Origin: Acanthornis magna
Taxonomy: Eukaryota > Chordata > Aves > Passeriformes > Acanthizidae
Length of the DNA stretch: 64,000 bases
Reading direction: 5' to 3'
NCBI GenBank assembly: GCA_036785705.1
Contig: JAWUZG010000029.1
Location: 15,701,501 to 15,765,500 of the forward strand
The translations under genes and the position numbers were made by a program. Position 1 is the first letter of the stretch; every line of letters starts with the position of its first letter. The notes beneath the pieces are model-generated. The model had not been told where the DNA came from, made no database searches, and saw only the letters and a list, made by a program, of their open reading frames with translations. Below are positions 11,401-22,500 of this stretch, piece after piece.

Positions 11401-14400
11401 GACTATGTGGTCTAAAGACAAACAACAGGCAGGGAGATATAGACAGTTCAAGAAGTACAGAAATGTACTGATCTGAAGAGCCCAAAGTGTAGATCACCAA
11501 CTGGTCTGAATCTTGTAGGACATGATATCCAAAGGTGGAAAACTAGCATTCTGTTCTGGAGGAGGAGTGGGCAGAAATGAAGGTACAACACCAGAGAGAG
11601 GAAGCAGAGGTGCTTTAACAAAACTGCATGTTAAAACAGGCTTGTCACAGGAAGTGCTCCAGAGAAAAGGCATGATACTGACTATGAAACAGAGATTGAA
11701 AATGAGTAAGAGGTGAAATATTGTGATTATCCTGCATCCTGAGATGACTAGATCCAGCTTGGAATGACTTGTGGTACTTCCATTGCAACATACCACTTCA
11801 GTTTTTGCATCTCTGAGAAACTACACCTGAGCTCTACAGAGAAGCTGACAAGTTGACTGTGGCTGGTCATTAGGATTCAGATGAAAAGGCTCAGTGTGCA
11901 CACACAACATTTTCCATCCATTTCTACTGTCATATGCATGAGAGAGATCCTTTCATAGTGGAGCAGATGAACTTACCTTTCCTCCCCAGCACAGCTTTGG
12001 CAGCTCTCCTGCAGCAGGAATTCATCACTTAAATCTCAGTCTCTATAATTTTCTTCTTCTTGCTGCTCTCAAAAATGAAACTGGGATAGAAGTACTGGTA
12101 GATAACAGGAAAGAAATGTGATGTCAGCCTTCAAAAAGAGAAAGATCATAGTAATTACTGTCAAGAAAGTCTAGCTTCAATCCCTTTTAAAATACTAAAA
12201 TACCGGAATGAATAATGGTTTCTAGCCATTTGGAAGATAGCAGAGGCATCAGGAATAAGCGCAGCTTACAAAAACAAACTGTAGCTGTTACTTTTTGACA
12301 GAATTACCAAATGAGAAGACTATGACAGATCCAGTGTAGGAATTTTCTGCCTGTAATAATTTCATGAGAAAAGTTATATTTACAATTAATTCTTAAAATG
12401 AAGTGTAATCCCACAGAGTAAAGATGGAGATGACACGAGAGATAAATGTCTGTTGGGACTGATGGTGGACACCTGAGGCACATTTATCGTGTTCATTAAG
12501 AAAGAGAGCTTCAGTGTTTGAGAACGGCTTTATGCTTGGCAAAGCTCTACTCAGTTTAAGCGTGGGGCCCTGGAGTAGCCTTTTGTTTAACCTGCTCAAA
12601 ATGCATGTCTGAGGCTTTTCTTTCCCACTTGCACTGTCAATTAAATACTGGTCCAAATGGAAGGTGTTTGTTGCCACTGCCTGATTCCTCCTCGGAAGCG
12701 TGTCACTCTCATTCAGGTAGTCCTATCATACCAATAAGACAAATAGAAAGAATGTATGATATTTCTCATTCATTGCCTGCCTTAGCAATATTCTTCACAG
12801 GGAAAAAAACACATGGAAATTTTGTTTTTTCAGATAATATTAATTTGGAAGGAGTAGCAATACAGATGATCATAGAAAGATAGTGAAAGAAAGAGTCTTA
12901 AAGGTATAAGGAAAAAAAAACTCATGGGAGAGGGTCAAGCAATGCCACCTAATAATTCATATGGAGAGGGATGACAACTATTGAGAAGAGTTATATGGAG
13001 GCACTCAAGGGTTTAGAAACAGAAAAGATTAAATTAAGGAAGAGCAAAATTTGGTCAGAATATCAAGAGTGTTTTCCTACTAGTGAGATTTAGAAGGTGC
13101 TGCAAAGGAATGGTCGAAATTCACCACTTTTTAAGGTAAAAGCAGATCAAAGTGTTCTTTAGAGAATATAAGCAGATGGGGAGATTAGGTTACATGTCTG
13201 AAATTTATGAGCTCTGATGCCCAAAAGGATTATTTGAAGAAATCCGAAGTTCATAATAACCTTCCCTTTCTCTCTACATCATGACGGAAAAAGTACCCCT
13301 ACACTTTTTTGTTGTAACACAGTTGAAGTGTTTTTGGAGAAGAAAGTCTTAACAGGTCTCCTTTACCTATACAAATATTTATACTTGTATTATAGCAGCA
13401 TCTTGCACTTCTACTCCGCATTAGATCCCACTGAACTAAGTGGTGTCAGGAAATACAATAAAAGTTATTTCTTTATCCCAGAGACCTAATAATCTAAATG
13501 TAATAGATAATTCAATTAGGAAGTTTTACAAATGGTTGGGTATAGAAGTGAGGGCAGAGTAGGTAACCACCACCATGAGGACAAAGTAACATAAGTTAAC
13601 TGTTTTTCAAGCTGTTGATTTTGTGTTATGAGTTCTTTAAAAATTGTATGCCTACTTCTGTGTTGAAAATATTTAGATATACATCTGTCACTGGAAGGGG
13701 ATATTACAGCTAGAATGTAACACAGAGCAAGTCAGATATATCTCATGTAAAGAATATGTACAAGGAACTGTATCTGTGAGCTGAATCAAAAAATGTTTGA
13801 GCATCCTCATGCCATGAATTGTGAATACACAAATATAGGTGACCTAACAAATCTTCTGCCTTGTCTGTTAAAATGCAGGGCAGCATGTAAAGAGTGTGAC
13901 TGTGTTCCTTTTTGCACCCAGAAACTCCTGATGAACATTCATTTCTGTATGACCACACCTGTCTCTGAAGGCAGGGCTGTGCTGCACAATCCACAAGTGT
14001 GATGATGGGGCTCTACAACTCACCTTACATCTATAACTTCTGAAAGAGGTCTTCTTCCTTTGTATTTTTGTAGATGTTGCTTTCTTACAAGGTCTTTTCA
14101 GATTCAAAATTAGAAGGAGTAGCATTAATGTTTTTTCACTACTTTTTGACTCATGCTCCTACTCATATATACCATAGTCTGAGACGTGAAGTTACCATAA
14201 TTCTAGGGGATTTCCAAATGATAGCTGTAAATTAACACTCTTGGTAATTCAGGTCAGATCTGGTTCCATGCATGTGCATGCAGTTTTAAAGATCTTAAAG
14301 GTATCAATTACCCCACTTTCTCTGTCTTCAAATGCTCTGCTCTGCACTTTCTTTTAACTGTAGTGATAGTGCATTTATATGAAGTTTCTCCTTTTCCCAA

Positions 14401-16039
14401 TACTCACCAATAACATAACCTTCAGCACAAAGGGCTGTGAGGGATGAGGTTTATTCCTCTCCCTGAGAAGAAAAATAAACCCTCTATTTCTATATGCAAG
14501 AGGTAACACAGGCTGGAACATGTGATAATATAACATGAAGGTATTCCTTCAGGTTATTTTCCTTGATGCAGTTTGACACCATCCTGTAAGTGATATTCTC
14601 TTTGTTCATATTGTTCTCAGTATTCACAGGCAACAAAAAAGAGTATTTTTCAAGCTTGACAGAAAGAGACCTTAGGTTTGCACTCCTCTTGCTCTTTTTC
14701 AGGACAATGTGATTTGATATTTCCTCCAGTCAGACTGCTAAAAAGAACCAGACTCAGCCTAGTGATTAAAAAAACACTGTTTATTCTTTATTTTTTTCAA
14801 AATCATGCAGAGATAATTGCAGTTCTTTACTTTGTGTCAGCCTGTTGCATTACTAGATTTCAGATACAATCCTTGTCGTCTTTCTGTTATCAATATAATG
14901 ACACACAGTCAGGAGCAATCTGTCCATATATTGAAGTTTCAGGAGCCTTGGCATGTCTAACTGCGAATGGGAGCCGAGGAGATGTAGCCAGTGGCTATTC
15001 AGATGAATGTCAATGGGAGAAAAGAACCCTGAGGATGCACGGCTACATGTACTCCCATCTGGATACTTCCTCCACTTCAAAGCATAGGCAAAGCTGGAAT
15101 CTCTAGCTGCAGGGTATCACTCTATGTTATTCTGAAGAAATTCATACAGCCTACAGTCTTTTAAGTGGATTGCTTTTAACCTGAGTAACTGAAACACTGA
15201 GAAAACAAAGTTAATGGTAATCTACTTTAAAATGTGGCTCCGTAAGGACCTAAAAGAACAAAGGAAGCACATTTCTGTAGATGTCAGTCACAAATTTCCA
15301 CTCCACACTGTGTAGGTAAATGCAGTGACTAGTGCAGGCAGAGGTGGCTTGCTGGGGAGCAGCACGAGCTGCCTGCTCTGCCAGGCAAGTGGGAATCTGA
15401 GGGTCACACCAAGAGAGGCAGATGTAGCTCCTCACTAGCAGAGGTCACAGGCCCACAGTATTCCTGCAGGAAGCACAGGGCAGACAATGGACACATGCAG
15501 CCAGCAGACCACTGATTGCCAGGTAAGTCTGTAGTGATGAGGGAGGTCTGAGATCAAGCCAGAAGTGAAGGCAGTAAGGCAAGGCTGGTATTAGCAAGGT
15601 ACGAGGCCAGGCACAGCATATCTATAAAATAGCTTGAGCAAGGCTAGGAGCTTCAGTGAAGCTCTCAGGCTACAGCATAGAGGATACAGGAGTGGATGCT
15701 GTCAATGAGGGCTTCTCACAACTCTTTCATAGCTTTGTTGTTGTCATGTCAGACTGGTCTAAGGTCATACAGGTGTGTCATACCTGGGAAGGGAAAAGAA
15801 GTGGTACAGAGAAAGACCGTACAGGCTCATAGAGGCTGGTAAAAGATGGATGATGCAGTCAGGGCCCTGTAATGGTGTTTATAACATGTCCAGTTTATTT
15901 TTAGCGGGTGATTTTTAGGCAGTCTGACTAATGAGAGATGAAATATGTCCGCATAACCATGAAAGCTAATTTCATGAATATGAGGACATAAGCTGGAAAA
16001 TACTGTAGGAAGCTGTATACAATCTTCATGTTTGAAGAG
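8440..16039. other. Long non-coding stretch, no gene recognised
   Basis: 7.6 kb of AT-rich DNA. Open frames reach 142 codons (plus, 14678-15106) and 109 codons (minus, 9563-9892), but none has a recognisable domain, and both strands are equally open. The part at 15300-15720 is less AT-rich and could be an old unclassified repeat, although I see no boundary or duplication. No exon with convincing splice context was found. Confidence 0.55.
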
Positions 16040-16045
16040 TCCCTT
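16040..16045 (-). repeat. Target-site duplication, left copy (TCCCTT)
   Basis: The 6-bp sequence TCCCTT directly before the LTR. An exact copy follows the element at 16616-16621. A 6-bp duplication is typical of ERVK (class II) integration. Confidence 0.88.
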
Positions 16046-16245
16046 TGTTGTCTTTCGGTAGGCGCGCATCTAACCCCTCTGGCCGCCCTCACTCCTGGTA
16101 CGAGTGCTGGCCGTACTGGGCAACTGGGTGGGTGCCTCACCCCTTAGGTAGCGCTGTCCTGGGTGAGCTGGTCGCACGCAGGGGGCAATGGAAATGGAGA
16201 CACAAGGAGGTAAAAGGCCGGGAGGAGACTTGCTCTTTCAACTCC

Positions 16246-16251
16246 TTTATT
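16246..16251 (-). terminator. Polyadenylation signal of the ERVK-type LTR
   Basis: AATAAA on the minus strand, in CCTAATAAAGGAGTTG. It lies about 80 bp downstream of the TATA box, so it would mark the R/U5 end of transcripts. Confidence 0.8.
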
Positions 16252-16325
16252 AGGAAACTAGGGGTCAGGGATCTGGGACGGAGTTTCCTCAGAGCCGAAG
16301 TCTGGCTAGAGGGTCTCATGCAAGG

Positions 16326-16334
16326 CTTTTTATA
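16326..16334 (-). promoter_or_regulatory. TATA box of the ERVK-type LTR
   Basis: TATAAAAAG on the minus strand, within U3 of the LTR. If active it would drive transcription toward lower coordinates. Confidence 0.8.
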
Positions 16335-16615
16335 CACACACAGCCAACCAAAAAGGAAAGGGGAAGGGGGAGGTTACAGTGTCCAGGGACCAACCAAGAA
16401 CAACAGAGGGAGGGAACAATTCAAATGAACCAATGGGGGTAGTAACGGCACAGAACTTTCCAGAGGAGGGGGCGGAGTCAATGCCCTAGCCACTCCCCTC
16501 GCCAGCCCCCCGGGGCAGATCTTATGCCCCTGGGCTCTACCCCACCAGGGTGTCTCCGCCCAGGGAGGCAGAGCTGGCTCCGGAGATGGGAGAAACTTGA
16601 GACTGACCCACCACA

Positions 16616-16621
16616 TCCCTT
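16616..16621 (-). repeat. Target-site duplication, right copy (TCCCTT)
   Basis: Exact copy of 16040-16045. It fixes the LTR border at 16615. Confidence 0.88.
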
Positions 16622-16689
16622 GACTTGTGCACGCTCTCCATGTACGCATGTACATCTAGCATTTCACATCAAAATCCCTCTTATAGCTC

Positions 16690-17140
16690 CTCCGGAACCT
16701 TTAGCATGGAAACTTGCCAGAAGCTTTTTGAAAACTCCAGTGTATGTGATGCAGTGGATTGCTTCTATCTACATGCTGTTGACACCTCCACAAAATTCTA
16801 AAATATCAGTGAGCCCAGACTCCCCTTTTGACAAACCCTGCTGCCTCTTTTGCCCGAAAGACTTTGTTGACTTCTGGAATACGGGAATTCACTCCTCCTT
16901 AGAGACTCTCCCATCTCACCAGCAGTGGTCAGCCTAGCCAGCCTGCATTTTCCAGGGTAGCCCCTAGAAATTTTATGGCTAGGGGAGTGATGCTGGCAGT
17001 CAGCCAGGCATCCATCACCAGACGGTATTTGAAGCAGTAGTTTGCATGCTTTGGTCAGCAGTTCTGCAATTTCACATATGAGTTCCCTAAGAGCTCCCAG
17101 GCGAACGCCATCAGTCTGGGTGACTTACGAACACAGCTTC
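16690..17140 (-). pseudogene. Ancient CR1/L2-like LINE reverse transcriptase fragment
   Basis: A degraded piece of LINE ORF2 read on the minus strand. Near 17030-17120 it gives TDGVRLGALRELICEIAELL, close to the family motif PDGIHPRVLKEL followed by an IAE-L stretch at the start of the reverse transcriptase domain. Near 16770-16850 it gives QQGLSKGESGLTDILEF, matching the Q-H-G-F-x-K-G-K-S-C-L-T-N-L-L-E-F block. The stretch between these two motifs is partly lost or scrambled. Stops and frameshifts interrupt the frame, so it is a dead fossil, clearly older than the ERVK-type LTR about 75 bp away. Whether it is CR1 or a related ancient LINE cannot be settled by eye. Confidence 0.72.
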
Positions 17141-18133
17141 TCTGCTTGGTCTGATGCTTCCTGTATATTTACTTAAAAGTCATCTAGCTCATCTGACTTA
17201 TTTACTACAAAGAAACTGTAGATATATTTATGTCATGATTTACACTGAAATCACAAAACCTAGAAATTTTCTTCAGGCTCCACTGTAGACTTCTCAGTGT
17301 CATCCTGAGAAAAAATACTAGCATTTTAAATCTAAAAATATAAATGAGCCATAGCATGGATAAACCTTAAACCTGGTATTTTTGAATGAATTTAGAATGG
17401 GTTTTCCATGCCAGCTGGACTCTAGAGGACTCCGAAAGCTAAGGAAGTTCTAAACTACTATAATGCTGTTGACACCAGAATATACAAGGTAACTTCCCTG
17501 GCACAGATGAGATGGGTCACAGAATCTGACCCTGTGTATAATTCAAAATCATCTTATCTGGCAAAGAAAGAAAGAGCTAGCAATAGTGAGATCCCCAGGT
17601 TCTTGTTATCTAAAATGATGTCCAAATATGTCTGTAAGGTTGTAAATGATCTCAAAGGAAAAAGTCTCCTGTAAAAAAAAGACAAATATTGATTATTACA
17701 CAGTAACAAAGCCATGAGACAGATGCTCTGCTAATCCAAATCAGAGTGACTGCTACAAAGACTACAATAGAGACTTAGCAGAATTTGACATCTCGTGCTA
17801 TACTTGTTATCTGGACTTTCTGAAGTCAGTAAATATATTTTCCATCGAAAGTTTATACGAGAGGTTGTTTTACATTCTATTTCCTCCAAAATTTAACAAA
17901 ACAGTGATTTCCACCATGGTCAGATCCTCATTCAAGTGTAAGTGTTGAAACTTGGAAATGAGATTCAACACCCATTTTGATGCAGATGTGAGAACGTACA
18001 CTTGTCTCTCTTGCATAATCCATTCACCCATCATGTAAAAATCTTTCAGCAAAGATTTGTTTTCACAAGGCTACAAAAGTTCAGCAATGGAATAGATCTG
18101 ACATTTGGCCACTTCAGTTATTGTTTTGAAATG
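17141..18133. other. Non-coding stretch, nothing recognised
   Basis: AT-rich sequence up to a poly(A) tract. No reading frame above about 60 codons has any motif. Confidence 0.55.

Positions 18134-18171
<38 letters not shown>
18134..18171 (+). repeat. Poly(A)38 tract
   Basis: 38 consecutive A residues. No retrogene-like sequence precedes it. The phenylalanine run in the minus-strand frame at 18118-18507 comes from this tract. Confidence 0.95.
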
Positions 18172-18177
<6 letters not shown>

Positions 18178-20689
18178 TCCCGTTAAATCATACCCAGAGC
18201 TCCTCGAAGGGAATAGGTCTGAGTTATTGCTTACATGGCAGCTTGCCTCAAAACTTGAAGTTACTACCATCATAAGTAAAGGCAAAATGTCAATAGCTAT
18301 TTGAGGTTCTACTGCTATGCCAATCTTTAATGTCTTTTCAAAAAAAGGAGCTTCAGGGCTAATATAGTCCTCCTCTGGACAATGTACAGGACAGGAAGGA
18401 ATAGGCTGGCTGTGGTCTTTTTTGTGGGTCTGCAGCAACTCTATCCCAAAATGTGTCGTGACTGACTGCAGGGGCTTGGTCCTCAGAGGTAACAAATTGA
18501 TGCACATCTATCACTATCCACAGCCTATAGAATTATGCCAGTTTAGTTTAGCAAAGGTCCCAAGCTTAAAATTATCTGTAATACAAAATAGACTTGAGAA
18601 TCTCAAGAAATATTCAGGATTGGTTTGTTTTGTATAAACAAACTAACTTTTCTTATTCAACTTTGAAGCACAAGAAAAACTGGTATGTCTAGATGATCAT
18701 CATGTCCAAAATATATATTTAGGAGGCCATTATAAAGGACCTGTCAAGTTTCCTGTTTGTGTCAAAAAGTACATGAATAGGGTTTCCTTGATGATTTTGG
18801 TGCATCCAGAATCAAGGTTCATCTCTTTTTCAATTTAAAAGGCATTTATTGCCATTCTTCATAGGGAAAGGAGCCTTCAATTGCTAGACCTGAAAGCCTG
18901 TCAGCCTGATTTTTCCTAAAAATCATAGCTTTTCAGAGTAACTCTGCTGAAAGAAGCAAAATTTTAAGGCATGTTATTTCATAGAACTGACACAAAAGGA
19001 TAGATGCCTTTCACAACCGATTTCTAAGATCTGTAACTCAACAAATGTTCACCTAATTCACCTACAATTTTGACAAAATGAAGTGTCTGTGCAAATCTCT
19101 ACATCCAAAATGTGAAGTATCTGTGACCTAGTAACAAGGAGTGTGGAAGAGGGAAGGCAAAGGCAGATATATCATGTTACTACAAAAGTTAGCCTTCAAT
19201 AACTAAAACTGCAACTGCAGAAAATGGGGTTTAAATTATATTTTTTCCAAGTATTTAGGGACAGTTACATTTTAAAAGGTTGACTTTCTATTTGTACTCT
19301 CTGTCACATTTAACAGTGGGCATTCACTGTTCACATTCTCTTCTGAAACGATACGGGAAAGCCCTGTCTTGGATTCCTGATGACTTCTACCAGTTAACAC
19401 AAGCAGCAAACTCAAATACAGCTGTATGTGTTGGCAGCATAGGAAACTTAGCTGCCTGCAACACAATCCTATTACTTTCCAGATGTTGGAAATAACTATT
19501 CCAGAGGGTTCAACTAATGGATTCCAGTCTGCCAATGCACCTCATGTGTCGCCCCAGCTGTTAAAGCCACTTTATAAGCTGATGCAACAGAAGGAAGAAA
19601 ACCTCTTCCTGAATGACTATTCCTGGTCCATTTGTACTGCTGTCATTTCAGTCATTTTGCCAGACTGACAAAGCCCAGCCTGTCAATTGGAGAGGTTACA
19701 GCATATAGTGTATGAACAAGCTCACAACTTTAACATGGTGGGGTATGACAGGCTTGAATGAGTTTCATGAGTGCTGGTTGAGACAACTGATCCACACACC
19801 CGTGTTATTCAACATCCCTGCACCATACAAGTTTTTCATGTCTTTTGCAGTCAAATGCCTGCTAGAAAATTTCCTTCTTTCCTTCCTTATGTGAAGAATA
19901 TCAAGAACCTAACAGCCATTAACTGTTATGTCTATGTTATGTATATGTTATACATATTTATGTCTTCTCACAGCAGAGTGGGCTGATGTATGTGTTTTGG
20001 CAACCTCAGTGACCAACCTGAGGATGGAAATTTTATAGGTGGCTAAAGTCAAACCTCTCATGATCCTGCAAACAGTGCTAAGTGAGGCCCTTCAAGTTCT
20101 CCTAGAACACAAAGGGATGCACCAGCACGTCCCTCTTAGTAGGACTCCTCTCAGAGCTCATGAACTCTCAAGTTTATGATACTCAAAGAACCATCACCAA
20201 AAGCTGACAAGGCCTGGGCTGATACCCCTACTCCTCAAGGCTCAACCCTCATCCATTGAGAATATGAAGGAATTCCACATGAGCATTTCACTGATGCTTA
20301 AGCGGAATTTTTCACAACTCTACCTTTGTGCATCCTTCTTTTCATCTGTATGCCTGTGTGTGCGAATTTATTTGAATGCCCTATAGCAAATATAGCATAA
20401 ATATTGCCATGTCAGATTTATAATTGTCACCATTTTAATTGTAGTAGATTGTATTGAATCACTTTTTAGAATGTTAAATTAGTTGATTGATTAAAAGCTG
20501 CTAAATCCTTTAGACATAAATTGTCAAGTCTGAGCCTGTTTGGCAAAGAGGTCCGCTGCACCTTGTGATCCAACAGAAGGGTCTCTCTTATCCCTTTTTA
20601 CTCTTACCCTTTTCCATCCTTACCATTTTCATTCCAACCTCCTGTAAATCATTCTAAATTGATTCTATTTTGATTTTCCTGGATATATT
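18172..20689. other. Non-coding stretch, nothing recognised
   Basis: AT-rich DNA with short overlapping frames (60-129 codons) on both strands and no motifs. It ends at the TGTAGTGGCTTGACC border of a passerine LTR. Confidence 0.55.
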
Positions 20690-20945
20690 TGTAGTGGCTT
20701 GACCCTGGCTGGAGGCCACGTGCTCACCATAGCCACTCCATCACTCCTGTCTGCAGCTGGACAGGAGAGAGAAAATATGATGAAGGGTCCATGGGTTAAG
20801 ATAAGGTCTGGGAGAGATCAGTCACCAAATACCATCACAGGCAAAGCCGACTATATTCGGGGATATTAATCAAATTTATGACTAACAAAATCAAGGTAGG
20901 ATAATGAAAAGTAAAACAAATCTTAAAAACACCTTCCCCCCCTTT
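20690..20945 (-). mobile_element. Passerine ERV LTR, 3' part, antisense
   Basis: On the minus strand this ends in GGGTCAAGCCACTACA, a CA-ending LTR terminus. It carries blocks I recognise from an abundant songbird LTR: CTTATCTTAACCCATGG, CTCCTGTCCAGCTG and GCCTCCAGCCAGGGTCAAG. The sequence breaks off at the C-run near 20936-20945 and the same LTR appears to resume near 21656. It is probably ERVL-related. No Repbase name is offered. Confidence 0.7.
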
Positions 20946-21655
20946 GATAGACTGGAAGGATTGCTGGCTAAAAACATTTTGGGCACGTGAGTGGGGAAAG
21001 GGGGAAGTTTGGGCCTTTCTCTGATGAAGCAATGCCCTGTTCCACGTACCCTATCCCTCTGGGCCTGTATCCCAGCTCCACAGTGGCCACCAATCCCTGG
21101 TATGCTGGAGGCAATTCTCCACACCCACTCCTGGAGCCCCAATCTAGCCCCAGAGTGGCCAAACGAGCAGAAGCTCCACCTGGTGAAATGGCCCAGGAAA
21201 GCCAAAGGGTACTTAACTCAGGACATAAGGCACCCTACCTCCTCTTGGAGTTTCTATCAGCTGAAGAGCATTGGCACCAGGAGTGGTAGCTATAATTGTT
21301 CTCTTCTATATATTTTCTGTCTTTGTCTCTTTCTCTTTCTTCCTCTAATTTCCTCTTCTTGGTGTTTAGAGTAATTTAAAGTAGGATGGCCTTGTGGTTT
21401 GTGAAGTTGAATGGTCTAAACTAAAGCTGTGTGAAGTGTTTTATGTTGATTAAATGCTGCTCTAAGCTTTTGCCAACATTCTCTGATTTTCTGAAGTTAC
21501 CAGTAAAGTAGGGGGTTTTTTTGACCTCTTGAAAATATCTCGTTGGTATTTCTCCTGTGCATCTAATTCAGACTACATTAAAAAAAACCCTTAAACCCTT
21601 TTAAGAGGCTCATTGAGCCAGTTTTCTTAGTGCCTGAAACCGCAATCCCTCACTT
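20946..21655 (+). mobile_element. LTR-like insert splitting the passerine LTR
   Basis: About 710 bp that interrupt the surrounding LTR. It opens with TGATAGACTGGAAGG and ends near GAAACCGCAATCCCTCA, so it could be an LTR in forward orientation with TG and CA ends. ATTAAA signals at about 21450 and 21579 would suit an R/U5 region. No clean target-site duplication was found; CCCTT on the left and CACTT on the right match at 4 of 5 positions. It might instead be a native part of a longer ERV segment. Open frames of 100-127 codons here overlap on both strands and are not genes. Confidence 0.45.
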
Positions 21656-22500
21656 CTTCCCAGCTCTTCCTCCTCCCCCTCAGAGGTGTAGGGAGATGGG
21701 GAATGGGGGTTGCAATCAGTTCATCACAAGTTGTTTCTCCTGCTGTTCAGGGAGAGAAGTCCTTCCCATGCTCCAGCGTGGGGTCCTTCCCATGAGAGAC
21801 AATCGTCCACAAACTTCTCCAATGTAAGTCCATCTCACAGGTAACAGTTTTCCACGAACTTTTCCAATGTGGGTCAGTCTCCCCTAGGGTGTACTCCTTC
21901 CAACACAGCCTGCTTCAGTGTGCGTCCCCCACAGAGTCACAAGTCCTACCAAGAAACTTGCTCCAACATAGTCTCTTCTTTCCATAGACCTGCAGGTCCC
22001 TGCCAAGAGCCTATTCTAGTATGGGCTTCCCGCAGGTTCATTCTTTTGGGCATTCACTTGCTCTGGTGTGGGTCTCCTCCACAGGCTGCAGGTGGATCTC
22101 TTCATCCCTGTGCCCTCCATGGGCTGCAGGGTCACAGCTGTTTCACCATGGTCTGCATCATGGACTGCAGGACAATCTCAGCTCCAGTGCCTGGAGCATC
22201 TCCTCCCCCTCTTTCTCCACTGACCTTGGTGTCTGCAGAGCTGTTCCTCTCACATATTCTCACTCCTTTCTTTGGTCACAATTACATCCATGCAATAACT
22301 TTTTTTCCTTAAATAGGTCATTACAGAGGCGTTATCATCATTCCTGACTGGCTAGGCCTTGGCCAGCATCAGGTCCATCCTGGACCCAGCTGGCTTTGGC
22401 TCTGTCACTAATGGGGAAACTTCTGGCAGACTCCCACAGAAGTCATCCCTGTGGCATCCTCACTACCAAAAGCTGGCCATGAAAACCCTATTGGGTTCAA
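21656..22500 (-). mobile_element. Passerine ERV LTR, 5' part, antisense
   Basis: This continues the LTR that begins at 20690. The plus strand shows several degenerate copies of a short unit of the type TGCTCCAGCGTGGGTCC followed by a CACGGG-like stretch, typical of a common songbird LTR whose U5/leader has repeated TGGAGCAG units on the sense strand. A TATTTAAG-type TATA box lies on the minus strand at about 22308-22316. The outer border near 22495-22500 is eroded: no TG terminus or TSD is clear. The plus-strand frame at 21869-22312 is a by-product of the GC-rich repeat. Confidence 0.7.

Larger units (their letters stand above)
16046..16615 (-). mobile_element. ERVK-type (class II) solo LTR, antisense
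   Basis: A 570-bp GC- and CpG-rich block in AT-rich surroundings, flanked by an exact 6-bp duplication (TCCCTT). On the minus strand it opens with TGTGGTGGG and closes with GACAACA. It has a TATA box (TATAAAAAG, at 16326-16334) and, about 80 bp downstream, a polyadenylation signal (AATAAA, at 16246-16251), followed by roughly 200 bp of U5. Those are the parts of a complete retroviral LTR in the right order. No internal retroviral sequence is attached, so it is a solo LTR. The many intact CpGs and the perfect TSD suggest a fairly recent insertion. Open frames on both strands inside it (for example 16045-16428) are composition artefacts. Confidence 0.92.

Noticed and set aside
14678..15106. 142-codon plus-strand frame as an exon or gene
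   Set aside because: No recognised domain, an opposing frame on the other strand, and no supporting splice or promoter context.
16045..16428. 127-codon plus-strand frame
   Set aside because: It overlaps the antisense ERVK-type LTR almost exactly and owes its openness to GC-rich LTR sequence.
18118..18507. 129-codon minus-strand frame
   Set aside because: It includes a run of Phe from the poly(A)38 tract and has no other recognisable content.
21869..22347. 147- and 108-codon frames rich in Ser, Pro, Cys and His
   Set aside because: They are translations of degenerate repeat units within a passerine LTR. Two frames are open at once, which argues against coding.
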